The notes under the pieces: model-generated
Told to the model about the DNA's origin: nothing
Database searches by the model: none
What the model saw: the letters and a program-made list of their open reading frames with translations, nothing else
Part shown: piece after piece, positions 34,793 through 49,071 of the stretch
Layout of the letters: each line of letters starts with the position of its first letter
Numbering within the stretch: position 1 is the first letter of the stretch
Translations under genes and position numbers: made by a program
Assembly (NCBI RefSeq): GCF_014851395.1
Contig: NW_024040596.1
Location: 6,760,155-6,824,154, forward strand
Direction of reading: 5' to 3'
DNA length: 64,000 nt
Origin: Micropterus salmoides
Lineage: Eukaryota > Chordata > Actinopteri > Centrarchiformes > Centrarchidae

Positions 34793-35437
34793 ATTTACAT
34801 CCCTGAGCTTCCCTTTCCTCTTGTCGTCACCCTCAGACCACCCATTTCTGATTGCATGTGCTTGTGGAACCTCATAGTGTCCAAAATCTCACAAATTACA
34901 GGTAAATCCTCTCCCTGCCCTCCTTTAACATAGATTTCTCAACAACATATTTTGCATCAAGAGCTACCCATAACAACTCAAACCAAGGCAAAGTGGTAAT
35001 CCTCATTAAACTGGGTGCCTCTCAACACTCTTGTTGTCAGTGTTTTTACGTGGTTTCTGTTGCACAAGCGGTACGCTCTCTCTTTTATTATGGCCACTCC
35101 AAATTTTGGACAAATTCGAAATTAGAGAGAGGGTTAAACGTGAGAAATGAAACAAAGGCTTAAGGTTTGTTCAAACACAACACGGTGTACTTCAACATTA
35201 AAAGTCAGTGGAAAGACATTAGAGGATTCAAACAGATATTGAAACATCTTCGGCAAAACATTTGCACTTTTCCAAAAGCTGTGAAACATTAGACAATAGT
35301 GAAATGTATTCTATTCCTATATTGTTCTGTGTCCTGCTCTGCTTTATTCTGCGGGGTTGTTTTTGTTTTTTTGCGGTGCTATTTCATGTTTATGCATTGC
35401 AGTAGAAATGATTTGTGTCAAAAGGAGCTCCAGATGG

Positions 35438-35477
<40 letters not shown>

Positions 35478-38389
35478 CACACCACCTCACCCTCTGCTCT
35501 GCTTTCGAGACAGAGAGCCTGGGAGAATAGGGTGTTAAAATGTACACAACAGTCCTAACTCTGTCCACACACACTCACACATGCACACACAAAGGGTACT
35601 TTGAAACGATTTATAACTCCACATAAAAGGAGGGGGGGCTCAAAAACAAATGAATATGATAAATAAAGACATTACACAACACTCACACAAACAGACACAC
35701 ACATTCATGCAAATATTTCCATGACCACAGACTGGGGAAGCTATTGATTAGCTTCAGAGAAACAAGAAAGCCATAAAAAAAGCAGACTTGTATGACTTCA
35801 CTTTTTAACTACCTTGTGGTCGTTAAACCAATAGGATTGGTTCATGTGGTAATAGCCTCATAGCATAGCATTGTTCTGTGCTTGTGCGTGATAATCAGGA
35901 TGACTCTGTACCTAAAACATGATTGCAACTGAAATGATTTCTTTCTTTAATTATGTCACGTCAGGAATAACTATAATGAGTGTGGCAATCATTTTGGATC
36001 ATTTGGGTATGGCCAAATAATAACTCATGTATAAAGCGTACATGTTTCAAAATAAAAGTGTAGGCCTGAGCTACAGTCCAGCAAGAGATTCTCTCTCTCT
36101 CACACACACCTACACACACACACACACACACACACTACACACACACACACACACACACCTACACACACACGCGCGCACAGGGAGATCAATCTTTGGCTCT
36201 TGGTCTGTCACACCAATAATAATTCTATAAATGTTTAAAATCAGAATCGGAAACTCAGCATAGCTGTTAATAATGCTGCTATTAATAATTAAGATGGCTG
36301 CTCCATTAATAACATGGTGAGATACACCCTAAAATACATCAAGGTCCACAGCAAAGGAATATGTCTTTATCATTAAAGCCTATAAATATTTACAAGTCTG
36401 GTTATGAAAAGGTGCGATTTCACCCCTAAAATCTGTTTTCTGACTTGCTTTTAATAACTTTTGTGATGTTCCGTAATTTGGGCCGTCCAAAAGAGAGAAT
36501 TCGCTGTTGAAGCCGGGAGAAACATGATGACGGGAGATCTGTCAAACACAATCCATTCAGGAAAAAAATATATTATGCATAGGTTTAAATTCTTCTAAAT
36601 ATGATTTATTTATTTAAACTTTAATGACCCCATTAAGTGTAAATAAATACTGGGCTTGGCTTGGTGCACTTTAAGCTACACTTTTTCTTTTTCAATAATT
36701 TAAAAACCATGTTGGGTGATGTGGGGAATCCATTACAAACTCCAGTGCTGGTATCTAAAGGAAAATACAGTAATTTGTCATATCCACATGATGATCTATT
36801 GGTATTTTCCTGTCATCAGAAAAAAAATGTTGCATACAGTCCACGACAGGAACAGATGAAGCGATGGATACAAGAAAGAGGTTGAGACAAAGAAAGAGAA
36901 AAGCCAGTTTTTTGTGCTCTCTAACAGATGACTTGATGCTGAAAGGCTTCATAAATCTGACACAAAATGGCCAAAGGGACTATGGTGTTGTCTGCCACAC
37001 AAGCAGCAACACACACATGCATACATACAGGGGTGGACATACACACAGGTGATGTATGATGTCCTCTTAGATGTGGCACAGGGGGAATATGTCTTTCAGA
37101 CTCTCGGCTCAGTCTGATTTATCACGTGTCTGCAAATGTGTGACAGCTTGTGTGTAGAAAAAGGAAACGCTACACAATACAAAACCTCTTTTGTAAGATA
37201 GTCTACTGACATCTCTTTCGTGGATGTTACAATTCAGTATCAGAGGGAACTTTCCAAATATTACACTGCGCGTGTGAGTGAGCGACGGCGAGTGTCCGTC
37301 CTGCATTCTTGGAAGGAACAAAGACAAGAAAAGGATACAGATGCTACCCACTAGCAGAGCTGTTGACCTTCTGAAAAAAGCTAAAGTAGGATTTCCTTTC
37401 ATTAGCACAAGCACAAAGTCATGATAGCCAGTTGGAAAAAATCAATAAAGCTTGAAAACATAAACTGCAATTGATTTAAAAGCTTAAGAGATGGTACACA
37501 AGGTATGGCTCCTTCACCTTTTTCAAGGAAAGTAGAATATTTGTGACTTTGCATCCTGATCAATGCTGCTGATCAATACAACTAACAATAACTGTGCTTT
37601 GAAGCTTTAGAAACGTCAAGAGTTACGGATGACTGTCTTACCCTTTTCAATGCAACAGTAAATGAACACTGACTTCCTATTCAAATGAGATGTAATAAGG
37701 TCTTAAAGGGACCTTAAAATCGTATTAGCCAACCATGCAAATTACACATCATCACTTCATTCAATTCAGTGCAACTTCAATATCATTCTTTATGTTGTTA
37801 CACAAAGACTGACTTTGTATCTGAACTATTTGAATTCATAAATGAACTAAAATTAAGTATTGTGTCTTCTCTTGGCAATGACAGGAGGACACAAACCACA
37901 GTCAATAATTGTGAGGAAGCACAACAAGAGGAAATGTAGTTTCATATTGACTGATGATGCCAACAGGGAGTTGTAGTCTTTTTCTTTCCACTCGTCCACA
38001 TACAGTGGGCGTGCTGGTCTGTGTGTTCTCTCCGGTGTCTAGTTGTGGGGTATTAGGACCGTTATCAGCTCTGTCTTACAAGGATCAACAAGATCACAGC
38101 AACGGACACAGGTCAATGCATTATCTGTCTCTCCCTGTATCTTGTATCTCTGTTTCACTCGGCTGCTTGCTTACACTTACACACGCACACACACACACAC
38201 ACGTACAGGAATACTTAACAAAAACAACTTAATCAATGTGAGATATTGTCCCTCATGTGTTGACACGGATATGAACGTCCTATTTATATTATATGTTCTG
38301 TCATTTTGACATTTCTGTGATGCATTTAATTTTCTTCTCACATTTCCCTTTACTGCGAGTCATTTAGAGCAGTAAATATTCACATTTCT
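34793..38389. other. Intronic stretch with two CA-rich microsatellites
   Basis: (AC)n lies at 35439-35474. A compound (CT)(CA) tract with TACAC interruptions and a GCGCGC end occupies 36089-36178. A shorter (AC)n lies near 38184-38202. No exon is supported. Confidence 0.5.
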
Positions 38390-38669
38390 GTCACTTTTTC
38401 TCCACAATCTATTTCCAATTCCTCACACCACCATTCATCCTTTTCTCACGCTCTCGTCTCGTTGGACTCTCCACAGTTTGTGCAGGTAATCATCTCAGCT
38501 GTCATTTCCGTCCCCACCTTGATACCATCCATCTCTCCTTCCCTCCCACTCCACCTTAATCTCTTCATCATCTGCTCATCTCCATCTCCTCTGCCCTGCC
38601 TCTCTCTTCCCTCCCCCTCCATATCTCCCTCATCTCGCTCTTCTTCACCATCTTCTTCCTCCCAATCTC
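38390..38669. repeat. Pyrimidine-rich tract
   Basis: The plus strand is overwhelmingly C and T, with many TCCATC/CTCC/TCTTCC patches. Serine/proline-rich frames through it are composition artefacts. Confidence 0.55.
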
Positions 38670-38990
38670 CAAAGCTTGTGCAAGGCTCTAATTAGCTGAC
38701 GGCTCCACTAATGAAGCCTGACAACAAAAGATCAGCGGGGCTGGCAGGTGGGTCAGAGGGAGAAAAAAGAGAAAAGAAAGGAAGAAAACTTTGTAATACA
38801 GTGCAGCTGTGTAGAGTTGATTGTATGTGCTGTCAGGTTGCTCTATTGCTCTCTTTTCCTCTACAGGCTAACAGGAAGTGACACGTGTTTTTAAAATGCA
38901 GCTGACAGGATATGACACTGCTCCTTACGCGGCGGCGTCTAAGCGCGGGGAGTAATTAGCGCTCTATCGACTGCCATGACATCAATCAGA
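38670..38990. promoter_or_regulatory. Candidate conserved non-coding block
   Basis: Two TAATTA homeodomain cores (38689-38694 and 38953-38958) bracket mostly unique, GC-balanced sequence. The second sits inside AGCGC...GCGCT arms (38942-38963) next to a CpG-rich GCGGCGGCGTC. This contrasts with the AT-rich, repeat-filled surroundings. Conservation cannot be tested here. Confidence 0.28.
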
Positions 38991-41399
38991 CTAGCTGTCT
39001 AAATGCCTGTGTGTGCAAGAGAGACGCTCACAGTGGCAGAGTAGGGTGGCATCCTATCGTCATGACAATCAGTGTGTGTGTGTGTGTTGTGTGTGGTATA
39101 TCGTACAGATTGAAATTGTCTGGCATAACATTATTTAGACAAGCCTTATATTATGTGTTTGTGTGTGACAGACAGAGAAAGAAGGAGCGCTACAGGTGGT
39201 AAATTGGCTGGCATAAAATCATGTAGGCAGGCTGTCTGGCTCAACGTTCCCCTTTGACTTGCACAGCCGTGTGTGTGTGGCAGGAGGCCTATTTGCCTGA
39301 TGCCTCTGCCGAGCACAATAGCTGTGGATGGCATCTCTCTAAAAACTGGATTTATACTTGAAGCAAAGGGGTTAAAGGCTGTCCCGTGACAGATACCTAT
39401 AGTGCTATATTTAACTGGTTGACTGGCCACAGCAAAACCAGACCAATGTATTGTATAGTATGATCACACCGTATCATTTTTATTTATATTTCCTACTGCA
39501 ATTCTGTTTCAGTTATTATTAACAAAAACAATGGGGATAGGTCGGTTTACATTCTTTCAATGATCACAGCTGATAGCTTTGCTAGAGGTATATTTAAGAA
39601 AAGTAGACAATTACTGAACCTTTTGCCAAACTGCTTTAGGTTGTCTTCCCATGGTTTGTCTGTGGCTATTTTAATGGTCTATGTACTCCAAGTCCTCCAA
39701 ATGAAACAACACAACTGTTTGTTTGTCACTGACTTTAAAATTATCAATGAAAGTTTTTTTTGCCCCAGTTGGCAGGACAGGTTATCCATCCCTTTCTATG
39801 CCATTACCAAAATGATTCACAAGAGCAGTTTATATTTTTCTGCCACAAGTAAGGTTAAGGTTTGGGCAGCTCATTTTTTTACCACTATTGTGGCACAGGA
39901 CAATATTTGAAGTATAAACAAAGATAACAGGCTATTTCAGAGCCATTATCAAGTTATATTAGAGTTCTAAACAGAAAGAAAAACTGTAGTAGAAAAGGTG
40001 CAGTATGTACTGACACAAGTGGTGGAGGTCAGACTTCAGCATACAAACCAAATAACAATGTTATGGCTATTTCCATGAACTGTATTACTTTTGTTATACA
40101 GTACAGGCACTGTTCAAAGCATTAATTTACACGTCTACCATGTGTTACAAAGTGTTACTTACATGTCTACCATTAGGCTGTTTCAAACTTGTTTCTAGCT
40201 TGACTAACAATCTCCCTAATTACTCCAGAAGTTTTGAGAAGTCACTCCAGCTGACCTTTACTTCACATGACCTCATCTGTCCCATGCTCTCTGGCCTTTG
40301 CTTGTTATACAAATATTTGGAGTCAACCTAGAGCGGTTTTATTAGATTTAATTAAGCCAAACCGCAGCCTTTACCTTAACCAGAATGATTTCACCCAACC
40401 TCGAGTATGATTATTACCCCTAACCTAAATTTAACTAAAGAGTTTTTCTTTAGTATTCATTTTTTTATAAAAGGAGTTTTCCATAATATAAACACTTGTG
40501 AATGTCATATATCATTTAAAGTGAGCTAATCATGGTGCACACACTGCTACGACGTGGCACTTGACCGGATTCACTGTGATTACATTAAATGCAAGCTCAT
40601 GTTGAGTACTGTATATGGATATAAAAAATCATGATGAACTCAGCGAGGCAGTTTTCTCTTCTTTTAGAACAGGCGCTTTATTGACAGCAACAAGCAGAGA
40701 ATCCCTTTACACTACAACACCCAGACACTCACTCAACCACGGGCACATAGCACAACACAATGTAGATTACGCTAACTTCCTTGGCATTGTAGGAACACAC
40801 AAACAAACATGAGCCTATCCCCCAATTAACCAGGAGGCTGTCCCTATATGCTCACCATAAAAGTGTTTTGCCAAGTACAACACAGAATATACACACAGTG
40901 TGCGTGTTGCTTAGCTACAACTAAAATTTCAATTTAATTCATATTCCCCACTGCATGAAAAAGGTAAGATTGAGTACAGGGACAAAAACATCTAGAAACT
41001 AGATGGCAAATAACATCAAAGATGTACAAAGCTAATTCTGTCCCTCAGCGTTTACCTTCCGTCTCTTGAAACTTTTAGCGTGTTCCTCTCTTTGTGTGTG
41101 TGCTTTTAAGAGGCTGTGCCCAAGTGTCCTTTTACCGTGTACGTGCTCCACTGCGGGAGGATGTCCTTTGCATGGAATTTATTTTTCATCGAGAACTACT
41201 TGTGCAAATACGAGAGACGGAAATCATAAATGAGAGGAAGAGAGTGCAACAGGCGGGAGAGAGACCTAGAAAGGGTATATTGAGGGAAAGAGACCAAGGA
41301 GGAGGAAGGGATGGAGCAGACAAGTGCCTCTTGAGAGCTTTTCCTTATTAGCCAGGCTGAATCGCAAGCTTTGAGCTCGGAAAACACACACTCTGGCCC
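38991..41399. other. Intronic stretch, nothing recognised
   Basis: Short (GT)n runs near 39072-39094. The remainder is AT-rich with no supported exon or named repeat. Confidence 0.5.
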
Positions 41400-42110
41400 T
41401 CGTCTGCACTCCATCACTTTCCTCCCCCACCTCTTCTCATTCCTCTCTTTTAGCCCCTCTTCACATTCTCTACTCCCAGCATCTCAGTTCTGTTTAACCC
41501 TTACTTACTTTCCCCTTTGCTAATTTGCCCTTCTCTGTCCATCCGTCCACCTCATTCTTCATCTCATTGGTGAATTATCCCAAAACATCCACTTAGCCTC
41601 TCTTCCCCTCTGAGTCCCCCGCTACCTCATCTTTTCTCCTTTTCTCTTCGCTAGTTCATCCACTTTTCTCATTCCTGTAATTATTTGGGTCCACTCATGT
41701 GTCCTTTCAGCCCACAACATTTGGACCCTATTCTCTCTTCCAAATAATCCTCTTCTCTTTCATTTTTTTAAAGCTCTAAACATGCACTGGCTCTCAATCA
41801 TTTTCAATCACAGTCTCTCCAGTCTGCTCCTCTTCTCTTTCCATTCTGTTCATTTGTCTTTCTCCGACCTTTCTCCTCCTGCTTTTAGAAACAAAATCCC
41901 CCTTTTCTTCAACACTTCCTCTTGCTTCTCATTCTGGCTCTTTCTTCTCCATGCCTCTCTTCTGCTTCACCCTTTCTCCGTTTTCTTTCTTTAATTTCCC
42001 TTCCTCTTTATTCCTAATCCCACTTAACCTTCCATTTTACTGCCCTTTAGTTCCAAAACACTCCACACTTCTCTCTCATATCCGCCATCGTCCTTGAATG
42101 TGATTGCTCC
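41400..42110. repeat. About 700-bp pyrimidine-rich domain
   Basis: Almost the entire plus strand from 41,400 to 42,110 is C/T-biased (TTTCTC, CCTCTTC, CCATCC patches) without a single repeat unit. Frames here are Ser/Phe/Leu-rich artefacts. No gene is supported. Confidence 0.6.
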
Positions 42111-42682
42111 TCTTAGTTTATAAATTAGTGCAAAATACCACATTTCTTTCTACAGAATTTCCATAATAATGTAAATTTTCTTATACATCTCATGGTCTCA
42201 ACAAAACACACAATAAATATTTTAAATAACTCATAAGAGTGTATTGTAGATCTGCCACGCCCATTTGTGGGACAAATGCACATCTGTTTAGAAGTTAAAA
42301 CAAGTAAAACTAGTTTGTAAAGATTAAAGATTCGAACAGTCATAGGGAATGGGGACTTTTGTTTTAAGATGCTTTAACAAACAACCAAAGCTGTGGAGAG
42401 GTAAGCCATTAATTGCAGGTCACAGGGCACATGTGCAGATGTTGCAAAGAGACAGCGGGACTTGCATTGGATCCGTGTAAAATTGACTGAAATGTGATAG
42501 AAGCCATTACAAATCGGGCCTGTAAGCTACTGCTCGTGCTGCAGCTATTTATCGGTGCATTTTGTGTTTCAAGTAAGTAACCTCGGTTCATTCAGTAATG
42601 AGCTGTTCTTTGTGACTTATATCATTTGCTGTAATGCTTATTAGTGCCAAAATCATGTTACTACCCAAAGATACATCCCCTA

Positions 42683-42722
<40 letters not shown>

Positions 42723-42863
42723 AGCCCCCGCCCAACCAAAACTAATTACCTACAAGAAGAGAGTGATGCGGAAAACAGTACTTGCACAGACCAACCTGGC
42801 ACCCACTAAAAGCACCTCCAGTGTGTGTGAGAAGTGTGTAAGATAAAGACAGTGAGTTTTTAT

Positions 42864-42899
<36 letters not shown>

Positions 42900-45800
42900 C
42901 ACTCATTGAGCTGGGAGAATGTCTGATTAATTAACATGGAGCAAAGAAAGCCTCTCCAGTGAGCAGCCAAGCAATGCTAAAAGCTCATCTCCCTCTCCTC
43001 CCTCTATGTCTCTCTTGGTCTCTTTTCACCATTTTCACACTTAATACACATTTTGGGAGCGCACAATGTTTCCGTCCATGTACTCAGCGAGGTAAGACGA
43101 GTGCAATCTACATATGCAAGCTTAAATATGTTAGGTAAGGTAAAGTGTCTGGTGTAAAAATCCATAAATTTGCCCATGTGTTGCATTTTAGCAGTGAAAA
43201 GAAGCCTGGCTGCCTCTACACTACATCTTACGCTGTATCATGGATTGCTGTATTACTGTATGAAAGCAAGGGGACGTCTGCTTTTCCAGCACAAACAAAG
43301 CTAAAGTTTTTCAGATTTTCTCACAATGGCAGATGGTGGGACATGTGAAAGCCAATGGCAAAATCACACCTAACATGTGTATTTTCTTTAGCAAAGCAAA
43401 AGTAAAAACAAACACAAACAGAGCAGCAATAAGGAGGGAGGAGAGGGGTGGAACAGGAACTTTTAATTCGACTTTTCAGAAAGTGGCAACATTTTATAAG
43501 CGTTATCGATTCAACAGATGCTCTCAAATGCATAATTTGGTAATACCACTTCTGTCATCTTGAACATGGTATTGTTTGCTTATGGCATGTGTCTTCAAAT
43601 TCTTGACAAAACCTATGTAAACTGTGAGTATATAAGATGTGTTCTACATTATACTGTGTAAAGTGTAAATCTGCGTATCTTTTATACACACGGGGCAGGC
43701 CGAAAACATTACTCACACCTTACTATGTAACACAGCATAGGACATGATGACAAAAACTTCAGGACTGAATCAACACCTCTTTCTCTCTCCCTCAAAACAT
43801 GCAACATTATAAGCAAAGACATCTGTTGCAAGGTTACTGCACTGCATTAGATGTTCAGAAGTATCACTGTACTGCGCTATTCATTGTCTCAGAGTAGGAG
43901 AAGCTATGCTTTTACGTGTCTTTTGTCTTTCATTCTTGAGGTTATTTGACTTATCTTTCGCTCATGCGCTACAGTAACACTCTCTCTCTCTCTGAAGCTC
44001 ACTCCACTCTGGTCTCTCCAGGCTGCTTGTTTTCTAATTGGTGGAGTGCCAGAGGTCGTGGTTGTTATGGTAACCTGCAAGGGGCACTTGGAAGGGTTAG
44101 GTGGTAGTTGTGGTGGTGGTGGTGGTTGGGAGAGGGTGGGAGGGGGCACCCACTCAAGAAAACGGAGGGCAGCACTCATCTAAGGCTTGGGTGGTCACTT
44201 CAGAAAATGGACTAGTTACGTGCGTGTGTGTGTGTGTGTGCGTAAGTGTGTGCGTGCGTTTGACATCCTAACTACCTCTGTTTTGTACATGCACCTAAGT
44301 GTGTGAGTGCACAAGACAAAATGGTTCTACTGGCAGGACGAGAGGGAGTGGGAAAGATAGTGTATGTGTGTGTGTGTTCGCTGAGGGTGGGCAAAGAATC
44401 CTGCTCTCCACTTAAAAATCTTCTAAAGAGCTCCTTTTCTTGGGTCCTTTTCTCTCTCGCCATGGTTCCCTTGCTACGTCCTTCCCTACGTGAGCCACTC
44501 AGGCCCTCCAATCTGTCCATCTGTGTGCCGAGATGGAAGAGGGGCGGACAAGCCGCAGGAGGGTGGACACCAGGAGAAAGACTGTACGTCCACAATAAGC
44601 TGACTGAATCTGAAAATGTATCTTTTTCTCTCTCTTAGATTTAGCACTTCATCCACACTTAGCTGGCTTTTTGACCCCCAAAGACTTAGCTTTTTGGGTG
44701 GGGGCTTTCTGGCAGTTAATATAAGAAGACGACTTTCTGTCACCTCTAACCTACTCTGTAGCCGATCACACAGTAAAGGTGTGTGCATTTTGGCAGATGA
44801 CTTTGAGATCATAAACTATTAATTTGATTGATACCAAAGAATTAAACAACCGGGAAATGCTCCTATGGAAGCCCATTGTTTTCAATTGCATATTCAAAAT
44901 GAGATGCCTTCTTGTGGATATTGTCTAACGTAAAGGAAGATTACAAAGGAAAACCTTCCCTTTGTGAAAAGAGAGGAGAGAGAGAGAGAGATTTTGTGTG
45001 CTTTTTCTCTCAAACACATTCATGGCTTTGTGTCTGTGTGTGTGTGTGTGTGTGTAACTGGTTTACTAAATGAGTCTGCATTAAACTCTGCCATGCATAA
45101 GAAATTGAGCTGGCTGTGCCCTTTAGAATTAAAGGTGGTGCGCTGGTTGAGAAGCAGACTGTGTGATATATCACTTCGCTGTGTGGTTAAATAACTATCC
45201 TTCCATAATAGAGCAGTTTAAATGCTTATAAACACATACAAAAATGCACACATGCAGCCAGACACATACTGTATATGTGTGCTGTGGAGTATAATTGGCT
45301 ATTTTTTAAGACCTATTATGTAAATTGCGATTTTACTGATGCCCATGTGAGATACCTGAAGAAAGTGACATGATGTCTGAACAACTGCAAAGACGATTAA
45401 ACTGGCGTGGAAGACTGCATGCAGCCTTGTTTTGATTTAAATTATTTCTTGGAAAACTTGGAAAAAGTGTGACTGCTTGCTTACATACGGCTAACTAAAG
45501 CCGGGCATGCAAACTGGTCGGGTGGTAAAAAAAAAAAGGTGAGAAGGATACGCAAGCAGAGAGACGGTGTAAGAGCGGTCTGTTTTTAAGCTTACAAGTT
45601 GTATACAAAACGTGCATTTGTCTACTGCAACAAGAGAAAGATACCGACACGTCACTTTGTGTTGAAAAGTAGTGGGGACATAAGGGCGTATTCCCCCAGA
45701 AAGTTTTGAGTATTAAACACTTAATTTCTTGCACTGCCTTTCCTACATCAACTTATGATGAAAACGGTTTTTATTTATGTAAAGGGAAACACAAACTTCA

Positions 45801-46262
45801 GGTGGCAGGTGACAATTCAAAATTATAATATTACAGAATCTTGTGCAGTGCAGCTCTCAGGCATTTCTATGCTGCTTTCACATGTTTCTCCTGTAGACTG
45901 TATCAACGTTTCTCATGAAATATCATCCCTGCTCAATTAGGACACATGCAGGAATGATTATTTTCCCCCTCTCTTTTGTCGTGTTCACAGGGAGAGAACA
46001 GAAAACTTAGACAAAAAGTTGGTAAACTTACTGACTGGTGCTGCATGCTTTGGGGTCATTTTATAATCTGTAGCTTTATAATTCTTACTTAAAAATGCAA
46101 ATAAACCTTTCTCAAAGCACTTTCATTGGTTCTTTGCCATTTCATGTTGCAAGCTCTTGTTCAAAGCTTTTTTAACAAATGATTTCAAAAAGTGATGGGG
46201 ACATGTCCCCTGCTCCCCCAGTGTAAATAGCACAGATGCCGACACGTTGATCCTGTTTAGAC
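42111..46262. other. Intronic stretch with several dinucleotide runs
   Basis: (AC)n at 42686-42719, (TG)n at 42869-42898 and (TG)n at 44222-44240. An RFX-type X-box candidate (GTTGTTATGGTAAC) lies at 44061-44074. Overlapping frames on both strands at 44272-44640 look coding in length but share no family motif and have no splice context. Confidence 0.45.
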
Positions 46263-46476
46263 AGCATGTTGGCCTAGTGGATAGCACTGTGGCCTCACAG
46301 CAAAAAGGTCCTGGGTTTGAACCCCGGTCGTCCCGGCCTTTGCTGACACTGCATTTCAATCTGGAGTTGGTATCTGGAGTTGGTCCCCAGGCGCTCTACA
46401 GTGCCTGCCCACTGCTCCCTTCAGGGATGGGTTAAATCTCACTATGTGTATGTGACAAATAAAGTACCTTTTACTT
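46263..46476 (+). mobile_element. tRNA-derived SINE, well preserved
   Basis: Starts AGCATGTTGGCCTAGTGGAT (A box), with B box TGGGTTTGAACCCCGG at about 46313-46328. The body holds the duplicated phrase CTGGAGTTGGTATCTGGAGT at 46361-46380, and the 3' end reads GTGACAAATAAAGTACC. Same family as 33723-33974, in the opposite orientation. The internal AATAAA is part of the SINE tail and not a gene's polyadenylation signal. Confidence 0.88.
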
Positions 46477-49040
46477 TGACGTTAGCCTATATTACACCCA
46501 GGCTGCTGACACAGCTTAGCTAACATTATTGGTCAATAACAGTGGGCAAAGTTATAAAATTGGCAACATTACTGTATCTGACAGGACAGCTAACATTGTA
46601 AGCTGGCTTACTTCTGTCTTATATCAGGCTTGCTGTCCAACGGACAGTTCGTTCGGCAGTCTCACCTGCTGTCAGACCCGCCCTACTCTGCCTCTGATTA
46701 GCTGTTGGGTTGAGGCATTAGGAGTGCCGATTGGTTAGGCACAACCAGTTGTAAAGTCGCTCATGCTAGACAACAATTTTACCCCTGCGCCACCCACATT
46801 AATTAATGTACTCTTATCGTCGTCGCTGTTATGTTGAAAGTATCGACCTGTTGCTCCTCTACTGTGGAGTTTGTCACAGCTTTTGACAGATTCAAACATT
46901 ATGTTAAGCAGGGCCAGCTACTGAGCGCCTACTGATGTGCTCTTTGTCGTACGTGCATCATAGAGATACTTGCAGCAATGAAAGAATACTGTGTGCATTT
47001 AAAAAGCTTTTTTAGTGTTTGGCTCAGACCCAGTTCAGAGTAAAATCACTATGGGGGATTTTCAAATTATTGGAGATGCACCAGTAGTTACAGAGCAAAC
47101 TAAAAGGGCAATAAAGGAATGGGACACTGCAGATGTCAGTCAGTTCTGCTGTGTGTTGCTGACAGTTGATGAAAAGACATTAAGACAAACAAAACAATCG
47201 TGGTATAATCAGACTTATTCATTACTAATTAGGCAGCATTACTACACAAAGTAAGCGAAGCACAACAAATTTCAGATGTTTACTACTTTAAACTATTGTT
47301 CCATTAAGAAGATATCAACTTTGTAATGCAACAATCATTTTCAAAGCAACTAAAAGGTAAATCTTCCAAGTTTAGAGGAAGCATTATGGAGCGCTGTGTC
47401 CTGTTCACTAAATATTCTAGGTGATCTTTATTTCTGAATCAAGACCTACTAAAAGTTATTATTGTTTCCAATGACTAAGCAAACTGATTGTTTCCAGCAG
47501 CACTCACAGTTTCCAGGGCGGCCTAATTTCAGCCAATGGTGTTGTTTCATTCTTAAATTATCATTATTACCCAGCACTGTCTCAAGGCTGAGGTACTGCC
47601 TGTTTCGTTGTTTGGCTTGTTGAGACATTCTTTAATATTTATGACTTGCTTTTCTAACAGACAGGAGTTCATCTATATGTTATATTCAGTCTACATACAC
47701 ACAACTGTGTACATTTGTGAGCTGTAGGTGTTTTTACCACTGCATTACTCATTCTGTGTGTGTGTGTATAAATCGGTGTGCTTCATTGCCTTGCTGAGGT
47801 GCTGATGGAATGGAGTCCTTAGCAAAATTGTTTATCTCCGTCTCCCACATGCATACCGCAGCTCTGGCCTCCCTCGACGCACAGTAACACAGAGTCACGC
47901 ACACACTGAGTCACACACACACAGACACCGCTGACACACTACCTTCTTTTTTTGGCACCATCGATTACTGTCAGCCAATACCTGGACTTCCTTCTGTCTA
48001 CCTCATCAGGTTTCAGGAAGTGATGATAAATGAATAGCTCTATCTGCCAGGACTGCGGTGGACATGGATACAGGTTTGCAAAATCAAGACATTCTTAGAC
48101 TTATTTTTCTTCTTTTAAAGAAGGAAATAGATTGGGAAACTTAAGTGAGTAAGTATTGGAAAAATCAAGCTAAATACCCACAAACTGTCTGCTGTAATTA
48201 ATGTATTTAGCTGCACATTTAACCATGCATTGCATTACTGCAGCCCAAGCAAACAATGTGCATTTACATAATCCAAATAATAATGTGTGAATATGAGACG
48301 GTTGACGGGTTAAGGATTGTTTCAAAAACATACAATTTCACAACAAAATACTACATAATACTTAGAATTAGAAAAGACTGAAGTTACGACAAATTGTTTT
48401 TATGTTATGTAGCATTTACTTACATTTAATTAAAGACAGTGGTGGCTCACCCATGACCTTTGGTTTGGCTTTAGAAGAACCTGGCACTGTATAACATGCC
48501 TGTCTAAGGTTTGAACATTGCTGGATTCCATATCCTTGTGCACTCAGAAAAAAAGAAATAGCAATTCACTTTTAATGAAAATAAAGTCAACCCTAGAAAC
48601 CAAGGTCAAATGAGTCTTGACTTTCCATGATGGAACATTATTTATGCATGGAGGAAACAATACGAGACAGACACTGTCAAAAAACATTTCTATGAAGCCT
48701 GGAGCTGTCCATCAAGCAGGCACAGCAATATGGTGTGTGTGTTTGTGTGTGTGTTTGTGTGTGTGTATGCGAGAATATCTGTACTGGTAGATATATTCAG
48801 AAGTAAGTGAGCTGTGACTGACGTAATAAAGGTAAGGAGTAAGGATTGTGGAGCTGAGAGGAACACTTTGAACCCTGCGGTGGGTTGTTTTTCTTGCTGG
48901 GACACACACACACACAATATATATGTCAGTGGGCATGTGAGTACACATTCGCTCATACTGAAGCTCAAAGCAAGCACAAACAATTCAATCTTTTTCTTTT
49001 TGTCTGCCTGTCTCCATCTCTCTCTTGCTCTCAAACACAA

Positions 49041-49071
<31 letters not shown>

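Noticed and set aside
44272..44638. Overlapping frames of about 110 residues on both strands
   Set aside because: Mutual overlap on opposite strands with no recognisable similarity or splice context; likely chance.
46455..46465. AATAAA as a gene polyadenylation signal
   Set aside because: It is the tail of a plus-strand SINE; no plus-strand gene precedes it.
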